DNA from: Streptomyces sp. 3214.6
GTDB taxonomy: Bacteria; Actinomycetota; Actinomycetes; Streptomycetales; Streptomycetaceae
Length of the DNA stretch: 64,000 nucleotides
Assembly (NCBI RefSeq): GCF_900129855.1
Contig: NZ_LT670819.1
Span: 4,030,001-4,094,000 of the forward strand
Direction of reading: 5' to 3'
Positions 53,908 to 62,417 of the stretch are shown here, one piece after another (position 1 is the first letter of the stretch; the number at the start of each line of letters is the position of its first letter). A model generated the notes under the pieces. That model saw only the letters and a list, made by a program, of their open reading frames with translations. It was not told the DNA's origin and made no database searches. The position numbers and the translations under genes are program-made.

Positions 53908-55902
53908 TCACGCTCCCGAGGCGACGAGAAGGGCGGCGACCGCCAGGACGACGGTGCCGGCGAGCAGCGCGCTCACATAGGTCTGGACGTTGCCGGTCTG
54001 GGCGCGCCGTACGGCGGCTCCGAGCCAGCGCGGCAGGGTGCCCGCGCCGCGTACGTAAGTTTCGACGACCTCGCGGTCGAGGAATCGTACGAGGCTCGCG
54101 CCGGCCTGGACGGGGCGTACGAACAGCGTCTGGTAGACGGCGTCGAGGTGGAAGCCGACGGCGGCGTGGCGGTGCAGCGGGCCGAGCAGGAGCCGTCCGG
54201 GGTCCGCCGGGTCGGGGGCGGAGGCCACGTCTCCGTAGGCGGGCGCGTGCGTGGCGATGGCCTCGGCCTCGACCTGGGCCGCGTCGCCTTCGGGGTGTGC
54301 GGCGACCGCGCCGATCGGGACGCGCGCGGCGAGTCCGGTGAGGTGGCGCCAGGCCGCATACGTGAGGAGTCCGCCGGCCAGGGCCACGCCCGTGCCGAGG
54401 ACGGAGGTGGTGAGAGCGGGGGCGAGGTCGTTGCCGTCGAACCAGTCGGGGAGCGTGCGGTAGGTGAACCCGCCGAGGGCGAGGGACGGGACGGCCAGGA
54501 CCCACAGCACCACGGTCATGGTCAGGGGCTGGCGGCCGTGGTCGGGGGCCTCGGCGCCCCGGCCGCGGAAGGCCAGCAGCCACAGCCGGGTCGCGTAGGC
54601 GGCGGTGAGGAGGGCGGTGAGCAGGCCGGCGAGGAGGACGGTCCACCCTGCGGCGCCGGGGGCGTGCTCGGTGTGACCGGCCGTGACGTGCTCGGCGGCG
54701 CCGAGGACGGACTCCTTGGAGAAGAAGCCGCTGAACGGCGGGATCGCTGCGAGCGCGAGGAGCGCGACGGTCATCGTCCAGTAGGCGTCGGGGATGCGGT
54801 CGCGCAGGTGGCTCATGCGGGACATGGCGGCCAGCGAGTTGGTTCCGGCGGCGTGGATGATCACGCCGGCGGCGAGGAACAGCAGCGCCTTGAAGGCGCC
54901 GTGCGAGAGGAGGTGGAACACGGCGGCACCGCGGTCGCCGACGGCGAGGGCGCCGGTCATGTAGCCGAGTTGGCCGATCGTCGAGTAGGCGAGGACGCGT
55001 TTGATGTCGTCCTGGGCGAGCGCGGCCAGGCCTGAGCCGACCATCGTGACGGCGGCCATCACGGCGAGGACCAGCATGGCGGCGGCGGAGGCCTCGAAGA
55101 CCGGGAGGAGGCGGGCGATGAAGTAGACACCGGCGGCGACCATCGTCGCGGCGTGGATCAGTGCGGAGACGGGTGTGGGGCCCGCCATCGCGTCCGGGAG
55201 CCAGGTGTGCAGCGGGAACTGCGCGGACTTGCCGGCGCAACCCGCGAGGAGCAGCAGGGCGACCAGGGTCGGATGGTCGAGTCCGCCGTGGGCGACTGCG
55301 CCGAGGACCTTCGTGATCCGGAAGGAGCCGACGTCGGTGGCGAGGGCGAACAGGCCGATGAGGAAGGGGACGTCGCCGAGTTTGGTGACCAGGAAGGCCT
55401 TGATGGAGGCGGCGCGGGCCTCCGGGGTCTCCCAGTAGTGGCCGACCAGGAAGTAGGAGCAGATGCCCATGACTTCCCAGCCGACCAGCAGCACGATCAG
55501 GTCGCCGGAGTAGACGACCAGCAGCATCGCGGAGGTGAACAGGGAGACGAGCGCGGCGTATGAGGGGTAGCGCGGGTCTTCGCGCAGGTAGCCGGTCGAG
55601 TAGATCTGCACGCAGGTGGCGACCAGTGCGACCAGGATGGCGACGAGAGCGGCGAAGCCGTCGATGTACAGGGCGAGTTCGACGGGGACGGACCCGGTGG
55701 GGGTCAGCTCGGTGGCCGCGTCGACGGAGGCGTCCCCGCCCTGGCGTACGGCGACGATCGCGGCCAGTACGAGGGCGGCGAGGGTCGGCAGAACAGCGAG
55801 GGGGCGGACGAATCCGGGGGCGGTGCGGCCCAGGAGCAATCCGGCGGCGGCGCCGAGGAACGGAAGGAGGGGGACGAGGACGGCGAGGGTGGTCGTGGTC
55901 AC
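53908..55902 (-). CDS. nuoL: NADH-quinone oxidoreductase subunit L, second cluster
   Basis: 664 residues from a GTG, the usual length. The antiporter core shows GWEVMGICSYFLVGHYW, SAQFPLHTWLPDAMAGPTPV and HAATMVAAGVYF. The C-terminal region contains the lateral helix that ties the pumping subunits together and a final span (VSALLAGTVVLAVAALLV). The loop near residues 540-580 is charged and longer than average. It overlaps nuoK by GTGA. Confidence 0.94.
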   Translation of the reverse strand: MTTTTLAVLVPLLPFLGAAAGLLLGRTAPGFVRPLAVLPTLAALVLAAIVAVRQGGDASVDAATELTPTGSVPVELALYIDGFAALVAILVALVATCVQIYSTGYLREDPRYPSYAALVSLFTSAMLLVVYSGDLIVLLVGWEVMGICSYFLVGHYWETPEARAASIKAFLVTKLGDVPFLIGLFALATDVGSFRITKVLGAVAHGGLDHPTLVALLLLAGCAGKSAQFPLHTWLPDAMAGPTPVSALIHAATMVAAGVYFIARLLPVFEASAAAMLVLAVMAAVTMVGSGLAALAQDDIKRVLAYSTIGQLGYMTGALAVGDRGAAVFHLLSHGAFKALLFLAAGVIIHAAGTNSLAAMSRMSHLRDRIPDAYWTMTVALLALAAIPPFSGFFSKESVLGAAEHVTAGHTEHAPGAAGWTVLLAGLLTALLTAAYATRLWLLAFRGRGAEAPDHGRQPLTMTVVLWVLAVPSLALGGFTYRTLPDWFDGNDLAPALTTSVLGTGVALAGGLLTYAAWRHLTGLAARVPIGAVAAHPEGDAAQVEAEAIATHAPAYGDVASAPDPADPGRLLLGPLHRHAAVGFHLDAVYQTLFVRPVQAGASLVRFLDREVVETYVRGAGTLPRWLGAAVRRAQTGNVQTYVSALLAGTVVLAVAALLVASGA

Positions 55903-56300
55903 GCGGTGGCCTCAGCCTTCTCGGTGGCCGTTCCGGTCGCGGGGGTGTCGCTGTCGGGGCCGTCGGCTCCGGGGCTCTCGTGGCCCTCGGCGGTGTCGCG
56001 GAGCCGGTCGATGTCCGCGGTGCCGCGATTGCGGTGGACGGCGAGGACGATCGCCAGGCCGATGCCGATCTCGGCGGCGGCGATGGCGATGGTGAACAGG
56101 GTCAGGGCCTGGCCGGAGTGGAGGGTCTCCTCGGCGGCCTTGCTGAGCCAGACGTCGAAGGCGACCAGGTTGAGGTTGACGGCGTTGAGCATCAGCTCCA
56201 CCGACATCAGGACCAGGATCGCGTTGCGGCGGGCGAGGACGCCGTACAGGCCGGTGCAGAAGAGGAGGGCGGAGAGGACGGCGGGATAGGCGAGGTGCAT
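55899..56300 (-). CDS. nuoK: NADH-quinone oxidoreductase subunit K, second cluster
   Basis: 133 residues. Three spans with the conserved Glu residues in SVELMLNAVNLNLVAF and AIAAAEIGIGLAIVLAVHRN. About 30 residues of acidic, disordered tail extend beyond the normal ~100-residue NuoK. Coupled to nuoJ (ATGA) and nuoL (GTGA). Confidence 0.93.
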   Translation of the reverse strand: MHLAYPAVLSALLFCTGLYGVLARRNAILVLMSVELMLNAVNLNLVAFDVWLSKAAEETLHSGQALTLFTIAIAAAEIGIGLAIVLAVHRNRGTADIDRLRDTAEGHESPGADGPDSDTPATGTATEKAEATA

Positions 56301-56977
56301 CAGCGGGCGCCTTCCTGCTCGGCCGGGTTCGCGCGGCTGTCCGGGACGGCCGAGAGGCTCCCAGATTTTTCGGAACTCTCCGTGACCGGAGGGGAACTCC
56401 TGGTGGTGGGCCGGGCGTTCACAGGGGGAGAGCTCGACTCCGCCTTCGCCTTGCGGGACAGGACGATCGCGCCGACCAGTGCCGCGAGGAGAAGTACGGA
56501 GAGGGCCTCGAAGGGAAGCACCCAGTTCTGGAAGAGGCTCGCTCCGGTGACCTCGGTGGAGCCGGCGGCGGGGCCGTCCAGGTCGATCCAGGTGGCGCGG
56601 AAGGCGTCGACGACCACCCAGATCAGGGCGGCCGCCGCAGCGACGGCGACGGTGAGGGCGGCCCAGCGGTTGCCGGAGTCCGCGTCCGGGGAGCGGCCGA
56701 TGGGGGCCTTGGTGAGCATCAGACCGAAGAGGAGGAGGACGACGACGGAACCGACATAGATGAGGACCTGCACCCAGGCGATGAACTCGGCGGTGAGCAG
56801 GAGGTACTCGACAGCGAGACCGCCGAGGGTGACCACGAGCCACAGGGCGGCGTGCACCAGCTGCTTGGTGGTGACGGTGACGAGGGCTGCGCCGAAGGTG
56901 ACCAGGCCGACCAGCAGGAAGGCGATCTCCACGCCGGTCGGGGAGAGGAAGCCGTGGGGTGCCTGAGCGAGGGTCAC
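56300..56977 (-). CDS. nuoJ: NADH-quinone oxidoreductase subunit J, second cluster
   Basis: 225 residues from a GTG overlapping the nuoI stop. Five spans, with EYLLLTAEFIAWVQVLIYVG and SVVVLLLFGLML typical of NuoJ (ND6). The C-terminal ~45 residues are Ser/Pro-rich and probably disordered. Confidence 0.92.
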   Translation of the reverse strand: MTLAQAPHGFLSPTGVEIAFLLVGLVTFGAALVTVTTKQLVHAALWLVVTLGGLAVEYLLLTAEFIAWVQVLIYVGSVVVLLLFGLMLTKAPIGRSPDADSGNRWAALTVAVAAAAALIWVVVDAFRATWIDLDGPAAGSTEVTGASLFQNWVLPFEALSVLLLAALVGAIVLSRKAKAESSSPPVNARPTTRSSPPVTESSEKSGSLSAVPDSRANPAEQEGAR

Positions 56978-57534
56978 GATGCTCCTCCCTGGGCTTCGTT
57001 CGGCTCGGCCTTGGCCGCCGCCAGCTTCTCGGCCGTCTTGCGGGCGGCCGCGATCTCCTTCGGCTCCTCGGCGGCGGGGTCGAGGGCGGGCGGGGCCGGG
57101 ACGGTCCACATCCACTCGCGGAGCTTGTCGCGTTCGTGGGTGAGTTCGTGGATGTCGGTCTCGGCGTACTCGAACTCCGGGGACCAGAACAGGGCGTCGA
57201 AAGGACACACCTCGATGCAGATACCGCAGTACATGCACAGGGAGAAGTCGATGGCGAACCGGTCGAGGACGTTGCGGCTGCGCTCACGGCCGCCCGGGGC
57301 GGCGGGCGGCACCGTCTCCTTGTGGGAGTCGATGTAGATGCACCAGTCGGGGCACTCACGGGCGCACAGCATGCAGACCGTGCAGTTCTCCTCGAACAGG
57401 CCGATGACGCCCCGGGTTCGGGGCGGGAGGTCGGGCTGGGCGTCCGGGTACTGCTCGGTGACGGTCTTGAGCGTCATCGTGCGGAGGGTGACGGCCAGGC
57501 CTTTGGCGAGGCCACTACCGGGAATGGGGGCCAT
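56974..57534 (-). CDS. nuoI: NADH-quinone oxidoreductase subunit I, second cluster
   Basis: 186 residues. Two ferredoxin-type 4Fe-4S motifs are complete: CTVCMLCARECPDW and CMYCGICIEVCPFDAL, binding clusters N6a and N6b that pass electrons toward NuoB. The C-terminus is extended, Ala/Lys/Glu-rich and helical. It sits between nuoH and nuoJ, 2 bases from nuoH. Retention of all eight Cys shows it is built for electron transfer, although the NADH module genes are absent here. Confidence 0.94.
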   Translation of the reverse strand: MAPIPGSGLAKGLAVTLRTMTLKTVTEQYPDAQPDLPPRTRGVIGLFEENCTVCMLCARECPDWCIYIDSHKETVPPAAPGGRERSRNVLDRFAIDFSLCMYCGICIEVCPFDALFWSPEFEYAETDIHELTHERDKLREWMWTVPAPPALDPAAEEPKEIAAARKTAEKLAAAKAEPNEAQGGAS

Positions 57535-57536
57535 GG

Positions 57537-58505
57537 TTACTGGATCACCACCTTGACGACGCCGGTGAGGGCGATCTGGGCGAGGGAGAGGGGGACGAGG
57601 AGGGTCCAGGAGAGCTTCTGGAGCTGGTCCTCGCGCAGGCGGGGATAGGTGACGCGGAGCCAGATCACGACGAAGGCGAGGACGGCCGCCTTGAGGAGGG
57701 TCCAGACCCAGCCGAGGCCGTCGGCGCCCCAGGGGCCGTGCCAGCCTCCCAGGAAGAGGACGGTGGTCAGCCCGCACAGGACGACGATTCCGGCGTATTC
57801 GGCGAGGAGGAAGAGAGCGAAGCGAAGACCGGTGTACTCGGTGTACGCGCCGAAGATGATCTCCGAGTCGGCGACCGGCATGTCGAAGGGCGGGCGCTGG
57901 AGTTCGGCGAGGCCGGCGACGAAGAAGACGATCGCGCCGGTGATCTGCCAGGGCAGCCACCACCACTCGAAGGCGTCGACGATGCCGGGCAGGGAGACCG
58001 TGCCGGCCGCCATCGCCACCGAGGCGGCGGTGAGCAGCATCGGGAGCTCGTAGGCGAGGAGCTGAGCGGCTGTGCGCAGGCCGCCGAGGAGGGAGAACTT
58101 GTTGGCGCTGGCCCAGCCGGCCATGAGGGATCCGAGGACTCCGACGCCCATCACGGCCAGCACGAAGAAGATGCCCGCGTCCAGGACCTGGCCGACGGCG
58201 CCCTCGCCGGGGCCGACGGGGATGGCGAGAAGGACGAGGAGATACGGGAGGAGGGCCACGGCAGGGGCGAGCTGGAAGATACGGCGGTCCGCGCCCGCGG
58301 GGACGATGTCCTCCTTCTGCGCGAACTTCACACCGTCCGCGATGAGTTGGGCCCAGCCGTGGAAGCCGCCCGCGTACATCGGACCCAGGCGGCCCTGCAT
58401 GTGGGCCATCACCTTGTGCTCGGTCTGGCCGACGATCAGGGGGAAGGTGAGGAAGACGACGAACACGACCAGAAGTCGCAGGGCGACGTCGACAGCGTCG
58501 TTCAC
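57537..58505 (-). CDS. nuoH: NADH-quinone oxidoreductase subunit H, second cluster
   Basis: 322 residues from a GTG. Eight spans; the quinone-channel signature is present in RLGPMYAGGFHGWAQLIADG, ELQRPPFDMPVADSEIIFG and GAYTEYTGLRFALF. It links the peripheral arm to the pumping arm. It is about 80 residues shorter than many full-cluster NuoH proteins, at the termini. The start overlaps nuoC by GTGA. Confidence 0.93.
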   Translation of the reverse strand: MNDAVDVALRLLVVFVVFLTFPLIVGQTEHKVMAHMQGRLGPMYAGGFHGWAQLIADGVKFAQKEDIVPAGADRRIFQLAPAVALLPYLLVLLAIPVGPGEGAVGQVLDAGIFFVLAVMGVGVLGSLMAGWASANKFSLLGGLRTAAQLLAYELPMLLTAASVAMAAGTVSLPGIVDAFEWWWLPWQITGAIVFFVAGLAELQRPPFDMPVADSEIIFGAYTEYTGLRFALFLLAEYAGIVVLCGLTTVLFLGGWHGPWGADGLGWVWTLLKAAVLAFVVIWLRVTYPRLREDQLQKLSWTLLVPLSLAQIALTGVVKVVIQ

Positions 58506-59827
58506 TGCTGGCCTCCTGCGGGGTCGTCGGGGGCGGGGCGTTCGGTCTCTTCGACGGGCGCCGGCTTCCCCCCGGTGGCCGACTGCTCAGCACGGGACTG
58601 CTCCGGCTCGCGCACGGGCTGTACGCCGTTCCTGGGCTCCGGCTGGGGCTCTGCCCCATTCCTGAACTCCGGGTCCGGCCCGGGCTCCGGCTCCGGCTCC
58701 TGATCCCGCTCCTGGTCCCGCTCCTGATCTGGCTTCTGCTGTGGCTTCTGTTGCCGCTCCGGGTTCGGCTCCGGGTCCGGGTCCCTGTCCGGCTTTGGCT
58801 CGTCGAATGCTGGGCGGGCGTGGTGCCAGGGGGCGTCGGAGCTGCGGTGGGGCGTGGCGGGGCGGGTGGGGGTGCCCGGGGAGGTCGTCGGGGGCTGGGG
58901 GCGCTGGGAGGCCGAGCCCTGGGAGGCGCTGCGCGCGCGGCGGGGGCCGGCCGGGGGCTGCGGGGTGGGCTCGGGAGCCGTGGGTCCCGCCTCCGCGGCG
59001 CCCGCGGCTCCAGCGGCCTCCCCGGCTTCCACCGCACTTGCGGGTTCCGGGCCGGCCGCCCGCTGTGATGCCGAACCCGTGGTTGCGCTTCGGGCGCGGC
59101 GGGGGCCGGTTGGGGGTGTTGCGGTTGGCTCGGTCGGGGGTGTCGGCGTCGGGGTCTGGCTTGCTGAGCCCTCTGCTGTGGTGCGGGCGCGGCGGACCGG
59201 GCGGTCGCCGGCCGGGCGTCCTGCCGCCGCGCGGGTCGGGCGGGCCGGGGCGGGGGGGAGCTGGCCCTTCAGGGGGCCCCATTCGTTCGGGTCGGGGACG
59301 CCTGGGGGGAGCATCTGGCGGCGCTTGGGGCCGCCATGCTCGGACTCGCCGGGTTCCTTCGCGCCTGGCCAGGCCTTGGCGACGCGGGCCGCGAGGACGA
59401 AGTCCTTGCGCAGGGGGTGGCCTTCGAAGGTCTCCGGGAGGAGGAGGTGGTTCAGGGCGGGGTGGCCCTCGAAGGTGACGCCGAACATTTCGTGCGTCTC
59501 GCGTTCGTGCCAGGCGGCGCCGGCGTAGACGTCGACGGCGGAGGCGAGGGTCGGCGCCTCGTGCGGGATCGTTGTGCGCACGAGGAGGCGGCGGACCGGG
59601 GAAAGGGCGACCAGGTGGGCCGAGACTCGGAAGCCGGTGCCGGGTTCGTCGACCGCGCTCAGCCAGTCGAAGTAGGTGCAGGACAGCCGGTCGCGGGCGA
59701 CGCGCAGCGCGGCGGTCCAGGACGTCGGCAGGACGTCCACCGTCAGGACGTCGTAGGACTCCTCGGCCGTGGCCTGCGGGCCGAAGAGTTCCTCGGCGGG
59801 GGCCGGGAGCCAGCCGACCGTGCTCAT
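58502..59827 (-). CDS. nuoC: NADH-quinone oxidoreductase subunit C with long disordered tail
   Basis: 441 residues, against about 200 for ordinary NuoC. Residues 1-185 are the 30-kDa subunit domain, with HERETHEMFGVTFEGHP as its signature. The remaining ~255 residues are Pro/Ala/Arg and then Glu/Pro/Gln-rich, and contain three copies of an RRAR...GSASQ unit (VRRARTTAEGSASQT, PRRARSATTGSASQR, PRRARSASQGSASQR). The tail is coded in the same frame up to the overlap with nuoH, so it is translated. There is no nuoD after it. Confidence 0.92.
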   Translation of the reverse strand: MSTVGWLPAPAEELFGPQATAEESYDVLTVDVLPTSWTAALRVARDRLSCTYFDWLSAVDEPGTGFRVSAHLVALSPVRRLLVRTTIPHEAPTLASAVDVYAGAAWHERETHEMFGVTFEGHPALNHLLLPETFEGHPLRKDFVLAARVAKAWPGAKEPGESEHGGPKRRQMLPPGVPDPNEWGPLKGQLPPAPARPTRAAAGRPAGDRPVRRARTTAEGSASQTPTPTPPTEPTATPPTGPRRARSATTGSASQRAAGPEPASAVEAGEAAGAAGAAEAGPTAPEPTPQPPAGPRRARSASQGSASQRPQPPTTSPGTPTRPATPHRSSDAPWHHARPAFDEPKPDRDPDPEPNPERQQKPQQKPDQERDQERDQEPEPEPGPDPEFRNGAEPQPEPRNGVQPVREPEQSRAEQSATGGKPAPVEETERPAPDDPAGGQQ

Positions 59828-60510
59828 CGGCCCTCCCCCGGCGCCGGAGGAGACGGGGCCCGGGGTGGCTGTACCAGGGCGCTCTGCAGGGCCGCCGTCG
59901 AGGGGCGGAGGGCGGCCGGGCGGGGTGCGTGCGTGGCGTAGCGGTCGTCCAGGGACTCGCGCGCGATCTTCTCCTGGAGCTTGAGGATGCCCTGGAGCAG
60001 GGCCTCGGGGCGCGGGGGGCAGCCCGGGACGTAGACGTCCACCGGGATGATCTGGTCGACGCCCTTCGTCACGGAGTAGGAGTCCCAGTAGGGGCCGCCG
60101 CAGTTGCTGCACGCGCCGAAGGAGATGACGTACTTCGGCTCGGGCATCTGCTCGTAGAGGCGCTTCACGGCCGGGGCCATCTTGTCCGTGACCGTGCCGG
60201 AAACGACCATCAGGTCGGCCTGGCGCGGGCCGGGCGCGAAGGGGATGACGCCGAGGCGGATGAAGTCGTGGCGGGCCATCGACGCGGCGATGAACTCGAT
60301 CGCGCAGCAGGCGAGGCCGAAGTTGAAGACCCAGAGCGAGTAGCGGCGGCCCCAGTTCAGGACCACCTTCATCGGCTCGGGGGCAAGGCGGGCCAGGGTG
60401 CCCAGGCGCTTCGGCTCGGGCAGCGGCACCGGCCCGGAGGACGTCGCTTCCGGGGAAGTCACGGCCGGGGAAGTCACGGCCGGGGAAGTCGCTTCTGGGG
60501 TCACGTCCAT
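59824..60510 (-). CDS. nuoB: NADH-quinone oxidoreductase subunit B, second cluster
   Basis: 228 residues. Cluster N2 ligands are intact: FGLACCAIEF, FGACSNCGGPYWD and VPGCPPRPEALLQG. N- and C-terminal extensions are low-complexity; the N-terminal one has tandem PAVTS/PEATS units. NuoB hands electrons to quinone at the NuoB/NuoD/NuoH junction. It overlaps nuoC by ATGA. Confidence 0.95.
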   Translation of the reverse strand: MDVTPEATSPAVTSPAVTSPEATSSGPVPLPEPKRLGTLARLAPEPMKVVLNWGRRYSLWVFNFGLACCAIEFIAASMARHDFIRLGVIPFAPGPRQADLMVVSGTVTDKMAPAVKRLYEQMPEPKYVISFGACSNCGGPYWDSYSVTKGVDQIIPVDVYVPGCPPRPEALLQGILKLQEKIARESLDDRYATHAPRPAALRPSTAALQSALVQPPRAPSPPAPGEGR

Positions 60511-60896
60511 GTCAGGACGCCCTTCTTGTATGCGTACAGCAGGCCCACGGCCAGGAAGCCGAGGAAGATGAACATCTCGACGAGCGTCGTCGCGCCGTAC
60601 CCGTCTCCAGCAAACACCATCGCCCAGGGGAAGAGGAAGATCGAGTCGACCGCGAAGATCACATAGAGGAAGGCGTAGACGTAGTAGCGGACCTGGGTGT
60701 GGGCCCAGCCCTCGCCGACCGGGTCGACGCCGCACTCGTACGTCAGGAGCTTCTCGGGGGTGGGGACCACCGGGCGCAGCAGGCGTCCCGCGCCGAAGGC
60801 GACGGCGACGAACAGCACGCCGACCAGGGCGAGCAGTCCGACGACGGAATAGGACTGGAAGTAGTCCGCCGCGACTTCGACGGTCGGTTCCCGCAC
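60501..60896 (-). CDS. nuoA: NADH-quinone oxidoreductase subunit A, second cluster
   Basis: 131 residues from a GTG with AGGGG six bases upstream. Three spans; the loop with LLTYECGVDPVGEGWA and the conserved Asp/Glu in FAVDSIFLFPWAMVF and TTLVEMFIFLGFL fit NuoA. It is the first gene of the ten-gene operon and overlaps nuoB by 10 bases. Confidence 0.94.
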   Translation of the reverse strand: MREPTVEVAADYFQSYSVVGLLALVGVLFVAVAFGAGRLLRPVVPTPEKLLTYECGVDPVGEGWAHTQVRYYVYAFLYVIFAVDSIFLFPWAMVFAGDGYGATTLVEMFIFLGFLAVGLLYAYKKGVLTWT

Positions 60897-61079
60897 GTCC
60901 GTCCCCTCGCTCCCTGACCTCAGCGTCTTCGACGATCTGTACGGACGGGAGTCTAGGCCCTGATAAAGGGACGGTAAGCAGCCCGTCACGCTTCGGGTTG
61001 CGGGGCGGGGGTTTTCCCCAGGGGACGGAGGCGGATGACCTCATGGCGCGGCGGCGCCCGGCGCGGCACGCTAGCCCGT

Positions 61080-62291
61080 ATGACCACTTCCCAGCCCCCC
61101 TCCCACCTGGGTGGAACGGGGCACCACGACGATCGTCCGCCGCCGGCCCGCTTCGCCTACGACCCGCAGACATGGAAGGAGATCGCGCATCTGCTGGCGA
61201 ACCTGCCGTTGTCGTTGATCGGGTTCACGTATGTGATGACGGTGATCGTCACCGGGGCCGCGATGACCGTCACCGTGGTCGGGTTCCCGTTGCTGGCGCT
61301 CGGGCTGGCTGGGGCGCGGCTGATGGGCCGGTTCGAGCGCGGGCGGGCGCGTCGGCTGCTCGGGGTGCGGATCGACGAGCCGAGCCCGCTGCCGCTGCGC
61401 AGGGCGGGCGGCTTCTTCCAGCAGATGTGGCTGGCGCTGAAGGATCCGGTGGCCTGGCGCACGGTGCTGTACGACCTCGTCCGGCTGCCCTGGGGGATTC
61501 TGACGTTCAGCGTGGTCGTGCCCTCGCTGTTCGTGCTGTGGCCGGTGCTGCCGTTCCTGGCGCGCGGGCTGACGAACGTGGACCGGGCGATGGTGCGGGG
61601 GCTGCTGTCGCCCTCCGACGAGTTGGAGCGGCGGATCGCGGAGCTGGAGTCGGACCGGGGGGTCGTGGTGGACACGGCGGCCGCCGATCTGCGGCGCATC
61701 GAGCGCGATCTGCACGACGGGGCGCAGGCCCGGCTGGTCAATCTGGCGATGGGGCTGGGTCTGGCGAAGGAGAAGCTGCTGGAGGGGCAGGCCGACGACG
61801 CCGTCGCGGCGATGGTGGAGGAGGCGCACGGCGAGGTGAAGCTCGCGCTGCAGGAGCTGCGGGACCTCGCGCGCGGGATCCATCCGGCCGTCCTGACCGA
61901 CCGGGGGCTGGACGCGGCGCTGTCGTCGGTGGCCTCGCGCTGCACGGTGCCGGTGAAGGTGACCGCCGACCTGACGTCCAGGCCGGCGCAGGCCATCGAG
62001 GGCATCGCCTACTTCACCGTCTCGGAGCTGCTGCAGAACATCAGCAAGCACAGCGGGGCCCGGTCGGCGTCGGTGGACGTGTGGCGGTCGGACGACCGAC
62101 TGCTCATCCAGGTGTGGGACGACGGCCGGGGCGGCGCACGGCTCGACGGCGGGTCGGGGATGCGCGGGCTGGCGGACCGGCTGGACGCCGTCGACGGGAT
62201 CTTCGTCGTGGAGTCGCCGGCGGGCGGTCCGACGACGGTGACCGCGGAACTCCCCTGGCGGGACCGGGGAGCCGGCGACCGTGGGAGGTAG
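61080..62291 (+). CDS. Sensor histidine kinase (DesK/NarX type), paralogue 1
   Basis: 403 residues from the ATG. Residues 30-185 hold a membrane sensor region with two pairs of spans (LANLPLSLIGFTYVMTVIV..., FPLLALGLAGARLM, FSVVVPSLFVLWPVLPF). The HisKA_3 dimerisation helix carries the phospho-acceptor in IERDLHDGAQARLV. The ATPase domain shows the N box SELLQNISKHSGA and the glycine box VWDDGRGGARLDGGSGMRGL. No response regulator is adjacent in the window. The next gene is a close paralogue. Confidence 0.9.
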   Translation: MTTSQPPSHLGGTGHHDDRPPPARFAYDPQTWKEIAHLLANLPLSLIGFTYVMTVIVTGAAMTVTVVGFPLLALGLAGARLMGRFERGRARRLLGVRIDEPSPLPLRRAGGFFQQMWLALKDPVAWRTVLYDLVRLPWGILTFSVVVPSLFVLWPVLPFLARGLTNVDRAMVRGLLSPSDELERRIAELESDRGVVVDTAAADLRRIERDLHDGAQARLVNLAMGLGLAKEKLLEGQADDAVAAMVEEAHGEVKLALQELRDLARGIHPAVLTDRGLDAALSSVASRCTVPVKVTADLTSRPAQAIEGIAYFTVSELLQNISKHSGARSASVDVWRSDDRLLIQVWDDGRGGARLDGGSGMRGLADRLDAVDGIFVVESPAGGPTTVTAELPWRDRGAGDRGR

Positions 62292-62417
62292 GGAAAACCC
62301 CCCGTTCAAGAGGCCGACGGCCTCCATGGTCCGCCGGCCCGCCGCCGAGGAGGGTTGGAGGTACGGATCGACAGCTGCGCGACGTGCAGGTACGAACGAG
62401 TAGAACGGACGACGCCG

